DNA of 64,000 bases from Galeopsis tetrahit. Lineage: Eukaryota > Streptophyta > Magnoliopsida > Lamiales > Lamiaceae. The position numbers were made by a program, and so were the translations under genes. The notes under the pieces were generated by a model. The model saw only the letters and a program-made list of their open reading frames with translations. It had not been told where the DNA came from and ran no database searches. Within the stretch, counting starts at the first letter, position 1. Every line of letters begins with the position of its first letter. The stretch covers positions 55,920,063-55,984,062 of the forward strand of contig OY776120.1 of NCBI GenBank assembly GCA_963675135.1. Direction: 5' to 3'. Of the stretch, positions 36,701 to 45,987 are shown piece by piece.

Positions 36701-37034
36701 TGAGGCAGAATACATGGCAGCTAGAAGTTGTTGTGGTCAGCTACTCTGGCTGGTCCAACAACTAAAAGACTACAATGTAGAAGCAAGAGAAGTCCCTATC
36801 TACTGTGATAGCAGCAATGCCATTGCCATCACTCAAAATCCAGTCCTTCACACAAGATGCAAGCATGTCGACATTAGACATCACTTTATAAGAGATCATC
36901 TTGAAAAGAAGGATATCAAGATGGAGAAAATTCACACAGATATCCAAAGAGCAGATATATTGACTAAGCCCCTAGCTGAAGAAAGATTCAAGAACTTATG
37001 CTACAGCCTAGGACTTCTTGATCCAAGTCTATGA
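33758..37034 (+). pseudogene. pol: A2 pol polyprotein, broken N-terminal half, intact RT-RNase H
   Basis: Protease D-S-G-C-S-T-H-M-T is at about 33813. Frameshifts near 33840 and 33990, a TAA at 34166-34168, a TGA at 34700-34702 and frameshifts near 34930 and 35650 disable protease and integrase. The integrase motifs H-M-E-L-F-G-P, V-V-D-D-Y-S, S-D-K-S-T-E-F and P-Q-Q-N-G-V-V-E remain. From 35685 a single frame of 449 codons covers most of RT, with Q-I-Y-V-D-D, and the whole RNase H to the stop at 37034. This is the longest intact RT-RNase H frame of family A besides A1. Confidence 0.85.
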
Positions 37035-37704
37035 AGATATAAGGCCAGGTGAGAAGATCTCAGCTGATACAACTGCAGCAGACTAGGAAATAATCAGATG
37101 AGGTGAATAGACACCCTCATCTTCAGGTAAGTATTTTCCCAATGAAGACAAATAAAGCTGAGGGAAAACATAGAGTTATTCAATCAAGGGGGAATCCATG
37201 ATACCTTAAGAATCCTTGATAAAATACTCTATCATCTGCATTTCATAATATATATATTTATCTCCAGAAAAGTTGAACAAAGTTAATTGAAGAATGTACT
37301 CAAAGCAGTGTATATACATGTATAATAATAAACTATTCTTCATAAAATATTTTTTTACTATACATACATACAGTATACAATTGAGTCACACTTGGTTGGA
37401 TTAATACAGCATCCTCACCGACTCAATAGTATGCAGATTGAGTACGGACTTCAAATAACTCATGCTCCAATTTATAATTTCTGCATTCCATAAGATAAAG
37501 TCTGAATATCTTTAAATGTGAACCCTTAGATCAAGAATCTCATTGTTGATCCTAAGAAGTAATATTTTCAGAAATTCAGACCTATCAACTCACTAGTTTT
37601 GTCATCTTTCACTCCTCCATCTCATCTCTACCTCTATAAAAGGAGGCATTCATGAGAATTACTGAAACAACACAAAATCACTAACTCTTTTCTTTGTTTC
37701 AGGT
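37035..37704 (+). promoter_or_regulatory. A2 spacer with purine tract and TATA box
   Basis: AAGGGGGAA is at 37186-37194. TATAAAAGG is at 37635-37643, 62 bp before the accessory ORF start. The same arrangement as in A1 supports an internal promoter. Confidence 0.55.
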
Positions 37705-38154
37705 ATGGAGAAAATCGAAAGAAAAGAAGGCATGGACATCATTCCTCAACCAAGGTCATGGGTGAAGGAGATGAAGATCTGTCCAGGAGATGGAGATGAT
37801 GCAGACAAGCATACTTGGCTCGCTCAACATATGTATGCTCTGAAAAAAAAAGATAGGAGAGAAGTTTTTATCGAAAAGAAAAGAAAGGAGAGATGCAAAG
37901 GACAGAGTAGCAAACAAGCAGAGCTTCTTCTCCAGGGGGAAGTTCTACATGGAGAGCTTGTTGCCAAAGGTTACTTTGTCAAAGGAAATCAAGAAGATCA
38001 ATCTCTACCTTTCTCTTCAAACTTCATTCAAGCACCTTCCAATTTTCTCCCTCCTACAAGAGAGGAAGATGAGGTGAAGAAATTCAACAAGGATACATTT
38101 GATGCTACATTCCATCTGATGGTGAGGGACCATCTGATGGTGAGGGCAACCTGA
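37705..38154 (+). CDS. Accessory ORF of family A, full-length (unknown function)
   Basis: This intact ORF has 149 codons. The start ATG is preceded by TTTCAGGT and lies 62 bp after a TATA box. The N-terminal I-I-P-Q-P-R-S-W-V-K-E-M-K-I-C is shared with both truncated A1 copies. A Lys/Arg-rich stretch follows, then a mixed C-terminal half. I do not recognise the family and see no signal peptide, membrane segment or zinc motif. It sits between pol and the third ORF in the same place as in A1. It could be a separate protein or an upstream exon of the third ORF transcript. Confidence 0.5.
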   Translation: MEKIERKEGMDIIPQPRSWVKEMKICPGDGDDADKHTWLAQHMYALKKKDRREVFIEKKRKERCKGQSSKQAELLLQGEVLHGELVAKGYFVKGNQEDQSLPFSSNFIQAPSNFLPPTREEDEVKKFNKDTFDATFHLMVRDHLMVRAT

Positions 38155-38865
38155 GCCAGTGGAATTTCATCTAGGCTGATCAGCTACATATTGTTAAGAT
38201 GATTCCACTTAGTTAAGGGGGAAATGTTGAAAGATCCACCAAACCAGGTTGGATAAACTTTCACAGAAGATCTACTCAGCAACCCCTACTCAGGTGATCA
38301 GAACACCAACTCAGCTGACCAGAAGACTTCCAAGAAAAATCAGCAGACCTTTTCAAGAAAATCAGAAGACCTACTCTGCTGATCAGATCACTCTTATTCA
38401 ACAAAATCTAATGATTATTTTGTTTGATCATGTAATTCATTCTAGATTTGTTTCTGAATGTAATTAAGGAATTCGGCCTATATAAGGAATGCATATTACT
38501 TATAGAAAAACGGCCTTGAATGATCCATATTACTGAAATTAGTCTCAACGGCTATTTTTAGTAGTGATGTCATTAGTACTCAATTACAATTTTGCCAACG
38601 AATCAACAATAAACACATGGCACGTTTAGCCGGCAAAATTAAAGGAATTGGCTGAAGATGAAGAAGGGAATTCTTGAGAGTTACTCCTCATAAAACCATT
38701 TTTGACCGTTGGATCAATATACAATTCGAGATCTGCTTGAGTATATATACAACCCCTAAGCCATTCCTCAAACCCTTTCGCTCTCAAAACTCAAATACGC
38801 ACTCAATCACTCTCGTTCTGAAAAATCTTTACCAAGTTTTCTAAACCTATCTACCAACACTCAGA
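38155..38865 (+). promoter_or_regulatory. A2 third ORF promoter region
   Basis: A second AAGGGGGAA is at 38215-38223. AACGG cores are at 38509-38515 and 38546-38554. A perfect MSA motif on the minus strand (TCCAACGGTCA) is at 38703-38713, with TATATATAC 28 bp further at 38742-38750. A C/T-rich leader leads to the ATG at 38866. A1 has the same box but a one-base decay of the nearest MSA motif. Confidence 0.6.
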
Positions 38866-41800
38866 ATGGGGATCATTGAAATTTATGATGAGAAGACCAA
38901 GATCACTAGCACTCTCGATGCAGCAAAGTGGTCGAAGGAAGGGAAGATATTCACTAAGAATGCTCTGTTTTTCAAGGGCAAATACACTACTGAGAACAAG
39001 AAGATTCTCCTTCGATGTCTCAATCTAAATCTTTGTGAATTTCTGGAAGCAGCACCTACTAATGTCTATGAGCAAGATGTGCTGGCATTTTATTCGAATG
39101 TTGTGTCCAAAGGTTCGTATGTTGAAAGTTCAATGGGTAGACATAAGGTCAGCATCACGCGAGAAGTTCTCAAGGACCTATTTGATCTACCTAGGGGGAA
39201 GATCAACATCTCTACCTACATTATAGGAAGAGAAAAGGAATATATTGAGATGTTTACTGGTGGAAGAGTCAAGGCTATTAATGCCTCTGGAATTAAGAAG
39301 TCCCAACTTGATCTCAAGTTCCAAACTTTGATGGACATAGCAAGCAAGATGCTGTTAGGAAACACGTTCAGTCATGATGCAGTTACCACTCTGAAAGTTA
39401 GAGTTATGGCTGCGATTTGGGATCAAATCGATGGAGATTGGCAAGAGCTCTTCTTGGATAGAATTGCTCTTGAAGCTAAGAAAGTCTCTTTGGATTTGCA
39501 ATCTAAGGAGTGGAAAGTCACATCCACAGTCAGCTTTTTCAACAAGTTGAGTATCATCCTCCCAGAGATTCTACCAAAGAAGTATAAGATGGGTCCGGCA
39601 AAGAAGTTCCACTCATCCAAGTATTACTTGAAGAAAGAAGCCCTTGCTGAGGCAGAGATGTTGAAGGAGGAGAAGATGAAATTGGCTGAAGCATCCGCAA
39701 AAGATGTAGTTGAAGAGAAAGAAGAGTCTGTGCAGGACTCTGCTGAAAAGGTGGAGGAGCACTCCAAGGAAGAGGCTCATCAGAAGGCTGCTGATGATGA
39801 TGATGACAATCAAACCCTAGCCCAAAGAAGATATCTGATCAGATCTGGGCTCATTTCCCCATCTGATTCAGATGCCACTCCATCAGCCTCCCTTACAATT
39901 ACTCCTTCAAAATTGTCTATGGGTCAGGAGAGAAAGAAGACTACAATTACCTCCCTACTCCCATGAGCATAGCTCCAATATCATCATTTGACCCTACTGA
40001 CACTACCAACCCTTCTGAACCCTCAAACACTATTTCCCAAACCCCTGTTGATTCTCACACAAAGAGGAACTAGCCAAGAAACCTCAATCTCCCAGCCTCC
40101 AAACATCATCTGATCCTGTCATTCAAATAACTCAACTCCCTACTGATATCCAACCAGCAGAGGACCAAACTCAGAGATCACAACCACCTTCTGCTCTCCA
40201 AACAGCAGATATACCAGCCAGGAAAATTCAAACTCCTATTGATACAGAAGGACAATCACAGCCACCTATTCAACCTAAATATATCACTTCCCAAATCCCT
40301 GTTGATACTCACACAGTAGAGGAATCTGTCCCAGAAACCCAATCCTCTCACCCCACTATCTCTTCTGCACCAGAAGACCTGGCAACAACAGACCCTTCTC
40401 AACCTCAATCTCAGTACAGCATGGTGCACTATCCAATGTGCACTAGGGAAAAGATCATAAGAATGAAGATAACCAACTTGCTCAGGACTACTGTACTTGG
40501 AGTTGATGAGGACTCAATCCAATTTGAGCAGGTACTGAGAATATGTACTTGGATTGAACTCCGAAGGGATGAGGTGGATGACCTAATTGATGTCATTGAA
40601 GGAATGGGAGGAAGAGCTAACTTCCTCGACTGGGAAATGGAACAGAAAGAGGTGTCTCAAGTCAGCTCCGTCACTGAGTTGCTACCCACAGAGGCCCTAA
40701 CCAGGGTATGCAAGAGGATACTAGGAGTCCCTTTTGAGCCCACCTCTGAGAACGCATCTGTACCAGAAATTACAACAGACCTACTGGTGACTGACAAAAC
40801 CTTGGTAGATGACTCAGCTGAAGCAGTGGAGACAGAGGAAAAGGAAAATGAAGTGTTGACTATTCCAGCTCATTTTATGCCAAAGAATGAGCTCACACAC
40901 TTCTTCGAACAGCCAGACCACAAAGGAAGAAGAATTCTTACTCATCTGGTTGATGCCACTACAAGTTTTCTCAAAGAAGACTATCTTTCAGCTGAAGTGA
41001 GAGGCAGGGCATTGGTGGTCTATTCTAAAATTCCACCATCACAACCACATGGTACTGCCTCCACCTCTACCTCATCTGTTAAATATAAGGCAGACATATG
41101 CTCTCAGGTCAAAGAAGCAATAGGCTTGCACTTTGAGAAAGGATTAGGCATACAACTAGCACGGTATGTTGAGAAAGTTGTTCAGGAACAGAGGACTCGT
41201 CTCACAAACCAAATTATTGATATTGAGGACAAATTTGGTGAGGCACTTCATCATCAGATAGAAGATTATCTTAACACTGAGATGAAGAAGTCAGCTGACA
41301 GATCAAAAATGTTTGCTGATCTCTATGAAAATGAGATAAACCGCATGGAGATCACCTACAAAACCAGACTTGAAGATGCTGAAGCACGGGCCACTCAAGG
41401 TCAAGCTCTCCTTCAATCAGCTGCTGAGGTAAATGAGAAACTACGGACTCAGCTGAAGGAGACAGTAGACAAACTGGAAATACTAACAGCTAAGTTGGTA
41501 GCTGCCACTTCCTCAAATTCTCATGCTCAAGTTCTAGAGCACAGCATCTCCCATCTGACTCATGTAAGCAAAGTCAATGCCATGGCCCTTAAGCAGACTT
41601 TACATGTGGAAATTTTGAATGCCATGAAGCCTTTTGCGGCTGCTCTTGCTGAAGCCAAAAGGGGGGAAGATGTATTGATAAAAGCTCTGGAGAAGTCTAC
41701 TGCACAGCAAACTGAACTGGTAGTAACACAAGACGACCTGAATGAAACCTAGGGAGGTTTAAAAAGCAAAATCAAGAACAGACAAGGCAAAGAAGCTGTT

Positions 41801-42504
41801 CAACAAGAAACCCAAGGCCCGACCAAGAATCTGCAACTCACGCACCAGTAGAACAAATTACTGAAAAGAGAATGACAAGGAAAAGAAAGGCAGATGAGAA
41901 AACAAAGACAGATGAGAAAGCATCTATTCCAGTAGAGCCTACTGCTGAAGAGAAAGAGGCTCAAGAACTGGAGAAGAGAAAGATGTTTGAAGCTCAAGAG
42001 CTTAAGCAAAAGAAGCTCAAGGGTGCGAAGGCACTCAAGGCCAAATTTGAAAGAAAAGTGGCCAAACTCAGGAAAGCACTGAAAGAGAAAGAAAAGAAAG
42101 ATAGTGCTCTGATAACTGACAACACATGTGTAGATATGTTGGTTCTGCAAGATGAGGTAGATATGTGGTACCCTTTGAAGAAGAAATGGCAAATCCAACA
42201 TCACATAGTGAGAAAATTTGGCCCTCTCCCTACCTATGAAGAAGAATTTCTTCAATTCTCTCAGTTCATGGATATTGAAGATCAAGTGCTCTAGACAGAA
42301 ACAGTCAAGACAACCAAAGAGCTTGGCTACAGAATCCTAACTCCTAAAGACCCTGTCTAGGATGCACCTACTCTGGGATCCGGAAGAACAGACATGATAG
42401 AAGTCAAACGAATTCTGGAGTAGATCTATCTTGAAGAGAATGCCACAGACCTGCAACACATGGAAGATGTTCGCACTCGTCTGTACCTTGCCTTCCGCAT
42501 CTGA
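38866..42504 (+). pseudogene. A2 third ORF (env-position protein), broken
   Basis: It is open for 366 codons to 39966, where a short deletion relative to A1 removes part of the basic stretch and shifts the frame. It reopens from about 40400 for 440 codons to a TAG at 41750-41752, then runs again to 42294. TAG codons at 42292-42294 and 42358-42360 replace TGG of A1. The N-domain motifs, Ser/Thr/Pro-rich middle, coiled coil (about 41380-41510), R-M-T-R-K-R-K patch and the end R-L-Y-L-A-F-R-I match A1. No membrane segment is evident. The role is unknown. Confidence 0.75.
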
Positions 42505-42727
42505 ACAACTGAAGACCTGATGAAGACTACTTAAGAAGTTCAAAGAGACTAACACTTGTAATTTGTAAAACTCCATATATGTTACTCAATTATTAGTTCT
42601 TTGTTCTTACAAGATAAATTCTCATTGTCTTCATCAGAAACTTCAATTTTAAGATTTATAAACTCTTATCTTACTCACTAAGAGCATTTATCAAGTATAG
42701 TTTTGGCTTCATCAAAAAGGGGGAAAT
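42505..42727 (+). other. A2 3' untranslated stretch with polypurine tract
   Basis: This is short non-coding sequence. AAGGGGGAA at 42717-42725 lies directly before the LTR start TGTTGGG. Confidence 0.85.
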
Positions 42728-44165
42728 TGTTGGGATATAAATTCACCCTAAGCCCCAAATTGATGTTAGTATAGTTTTGATGGCCAAAACACTTAGAGTT
42801 TATAAATGTAATAGGATCAGCTGACTTTGTATAGAACAACTTAGACTAGTCTTGTGTGATCAGCTGTATTGATCTCAACTGATCAGCACAGTATATGCAT
42901 ATATGCACAACCTCAAGAAGACATGAAAACTAGAAGATCCTTGAAGACCAGATAAGTAAGGTGCTTGTATACCTACTTAGCTGATGGAGTCCAAGTCAAA
43001 GATGGCCTAAGCTAGCTCAAGAATTTTCCAGATCAAAAGAGTAATACTCATCTGATATCAGAAGACAGAAGACATATGGCCAGACGAGTTAACCAGAAGA
43101 CTATAAGTAAAGATCAGAAGACTAGAAGCTCATCAAGGACTCGACTGATTCCAATGTCATCTTACAATTCAAACGAAGACTTGCCATACTTAGAAGATTG
43201 ACATGATCCCAGATTTGAAGCAATCAAGCAGCTGGAATCAACCAAACATGGAAAGATTGCCTAACGGCTAGTCTACTCCAACGGCTAGTTGCTGCAATCC
43301 TCCCTATAAATATAAGAGGATGAGGAATAACAAAAAACGAAAATACAACGAGAGAATTCACAAAGGCTAAACAAGCAAGCAAGCAAAAAGCAACATTTTT
43401 TGTTGAGAGTTCTCAAGAGCCCAGAAACCATTAGAACAACCTTCTAGCTCTTAAGTTATTTCCCATCCAACCAAAGAACCAGAATCCTACTCATATTGTA
43501 TATCCATTTATTTAGGCATAGTGGTTAAGTGATTTATAAGCTTGAACCATTAGTTGGATACATTCAAAAACCCCAAAAACCCCCACCATAAGGTTAAGTT
43601 TTTGAACCACTGTAAAAGTGCAAGTGCTTCCAATCACTTGTGGAGACCGCAGCGGTTAGGACTGCTCAGATCTCAAAGTCCTACCCTTGGGACTATAAAG
43701 GACAAGCCCTTGTAATTTTTGGTAAATTAAAAGGATTAAACATCACGTTAGGACGTGAGAGTGGACGTAGGAACGTATATCCGAACCACTATAAATCTGA
43801 TGTTATTTACTTACTGCACTTTACTTTATTACTTGTTCTTATTGATATATAGTGCATACTGTGATTCTAATATCTTTAACTAAGGCCATATCTTTCAAAA
43901 CCAGCATCAGCTGAGTATTTCACTAAGTTAACAAATTGGTTATTTCAAAAGAACTGTTGAACGAGTCTAAATAAACAGGACTACTCACTTTCGCATATAA
44001 ACCTCTTCATTAGATCACTATATTCATCTGGACCAGCAGACTTGTAGTCCAGGTGACATAGAAATCAGAAGAGGTTCCCAACTCTTTGATTGAAAAAGTT
44101 TTAAAGTCTATTCACCCCTCCCCTCTAGACTTTAATCCCATTCACTACTCGTTCAGGGACCAACA
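42728..44165 (+). repeat. LTR of A2
   Basis: The 1,438-bp LTR, TGTTGGG...GGGACCAACA, is homologous to the A1 LTR. It is followed by a PBS remnant and gag, so it also acts as a 5' LTR. TATAAATAT is at 43305-43313. Confidence 0.9.
43260..43313 (+). promoter_or_regulatory. A2 LTR core promoter: two MSA motifs and TATA box
   Basis: CCTAACGGCTA (43260-43270) and TCCAACGGCTA (43277-43287) both fit YCYAACGGYYA. TATAAATAT follows at 43305-43313. Order and spacing are as in the A1 LTR, although the surrounding sequence has diverged. Confidence 0.6.
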
Positions 44166-44167
44166 AG

Positions 44168-44182
44168 TGGTGCAGTGGTTCT
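44168..44182 (+). other. Damaged primer-binding site (A2)
   Basis: Two bases after the LTR, TGGT is followed by GCAGTGG. Compared with element C (TGGTATCAGAGCAGTAG), six bases (ATCAGA) are missing. The full site pairs with the 3' end of initiator tRNA-Met, so priming from this copy should fail. Confidence 0.65.
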
Positions 44183-44288
44183 ATCGGACTACTGTCTCTA
44201 GAGTACCAGAAGACTTGAGGGAGTCTGTCTGTAGTCCTCTTGAACAGATCCATCTTTTGAAAAACTTATTTTTGAAAACTCATACAGC

Positions 44289-44470
44289 ATGAGTGCTAAC
44301 ATGCGTAAATTGCCTAAGTTTTCAGTGGAAGACTATGATTATTGGAAGATAAGGATGAGGAAGAATCTCACCTCAGTTCACTACAAGATGTGGTCAGTAA
44401 TCACAGAAGGCCTAATCACAATCATGGCGGTCAACACTGCAAATGGCGATCCAGAGATCCCACAGGGAGG
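44289..44470 (+). pseudogene. gag: Family A gag N-terminal fragment
   Basis: The ATG at 44289 starts a gag N-terminus with K-L-P-K-F and Y-D-Y-W-K-I-R-M motifs, like C gag at 62605. Repeat X cuts it at 44471 after about 60 codons. Its last 74-82 bp repeat the first bases of the A2 gag at 31372. Confidence 0.8.
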
Positions 44471-45987
44471 TGTAGTGTAAAATCGTATTTTGTTGATTGA
44501 ATTCTAAATAGACATGATCGATAAGTTTCAATGATGTAATTACACCTAATTATCTACCAATTTGTCACAAGTGAACAATTAAAAGAGTAATAAGAGAATC
44601 GAACAAATGTGCTAATGCATATCACCAAAACGAAGAAAATACGAGTGAAGTTCAAATAAGAGAAAATAGGTTCCAAGACACATGCAATACTAATGAATCC
44701 ATCTATGATTAACAGTCTACTCAAGTGGTGTTGTGCTTTTTCTATAAGATTGATCACAAAATAATGAGTTAAAAGTTCTCTCGATCCAAATAACCCAAGA
44801 GAAATATAATCCAATCTTGTATCTCTACCTCAATTGCATCATAAAACTCAATTAAGCCCCTAAGATCATCACACATCCTCCTAATAATTGATCATCTCTC
44901 GATCTCTCAATAAAATTAGGTCGAACACTTGCAATCAATTAATCAAAAGAGATTTCTCAATCCAATTTCAATTATCTAAGATCAACACATCACTATTGTA
45001 CACTAATGACATGTTTTACAATGGAAATCGAGCATTCAAATATAATTAAGCCACACAAACACCAATTAAGAAAAATACTAATTCATAAACTTCATCAAGA
45101 GTATTTGCATGACCCTAGAACCAAAAGTGTTCTAGCCAACAATACACATAATCAAACTAACACAAACTAATGAAATAAGCAAATAAAAAGTAAGAGAAAG
45201 ATAAATATTAGTCTAATGGATGATGGGGAATGAAATTCCCAAGCTATTAATGCCCTCCTTGCTTGATTTGATGGAGAATTGAAGAAATGGATGATGATTA
45301 CCTCCAAGTTTGTGTTTATTGGTGAAGAATTCTTGTAGAAGGGGGTAATGTTGTTTAAATTCAAGAATGGGGGTATTTATAGTGTTGGGATAGGGTTTGG
45401 GTGTAAGAATTGCAACTAAGTCCCTAAAAAATGGATAAATTTCACAAAAACCACGGAGAGTAGGAGTAGCTCGACCGAGTTGAGTGACTCAGCCGAGTCG
45501 GGGCTGAGTGTTATGGTTGAACTCGACCGAATCTGTGCAACTCGGCCGAAAAACAAATTTTTCTTCTGCTCGGCCGAGTTACTGGCTGTCCTAGTTGCAG
45601 GTCTTCACTTGTGCTCGGCCGGATCTGTGCAACTTGGTCAAAAAACGAATTTTTTCTTCTGCTCGGCCGAGTTGCTGGATGTCTAAGTTTGCACCTCGAA
45701 CTTGTTTTGTGTGTAACTTTTCCTTTCAACCCCCAATCGACTCACTTATTTTTGATATTCCACTCCATTTTTCGAGCCGGATCCAATGGTGCACTCCTCT
45801 TTTTGGTCCAGTGAATTGTGGTATGTGTTTTGATCCCAACATCCTTCATTTTTCCTACAAAATCGACAAAACACCACATTTCTCTTATTTTAACCAAAAC
45901 ACTCATAATCAATCCATAAATCAATGAAATCACAATCAAAATGAGCTTCACATGTGCATCAAAAATGTGTAAATTCCACTCGAATCA
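44471..45987 (-). repeat. Repeat X, full-length LTR-like element
   Basis: The 1,517-bp repeat has TG...CA ends (TGTAGTG on the left, AATCA on the right). On the minus strand CTATAAATA at 45374-45382 suggests a promoter, so it may be a minus-oriented solo LTR. No coding potential is seen. CTCGGCCGAG palindromes occur at 45569-45578 and 45662-45671, with a 92-bp tandem repeat around them. No target duplication is visible: the left flank is family A gag and the right flank is family B RT. A deleted copy is at 12850-13586. Confidence 0.55.
45374..45382 (-). promoter_or_regulatory. Candidate TATA box of repeat X
   Basis: CTATAAATA on the minus strand lies about 600 bp inside X, downstream of the palindrome cluster in the sense of transcription. 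The deleted X copy lacks it. Confidence 0.4.

Larger units (their letters stand above)
31372..44470 (+). mobile_element. Element A2: family A copy in circularly permuted order
   Basis: The order is gag (from its middle), pol, accessory ORF, third ORF, polypurine tract, LTR, PBS remnant, gag start. The last gag piece (44389-44462) repeats the first one (31372-31445), 74 bp at an offset of 13,017. There is one LTR only. A normal element would have gag after a left LTR, so this is either a linearised one-LTR circle or the remains of a tandem pair. Confidence 0.7.

Noticed and set aside
38224..38240. TGTTGAAAGATCC after a purine tract as the start of another LTR
   Set aside because: No matching LTR end or second copy with LTR borders was found; the sequence runs into the third ORF promoter in both A elements.
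45480..45690. CRISPR-like array from the CTCGGCCGAG repeats
   Set aside because: There are only a few copies, uneven spacing and a plant context; it is a palindromic motif cluster in a repeat.
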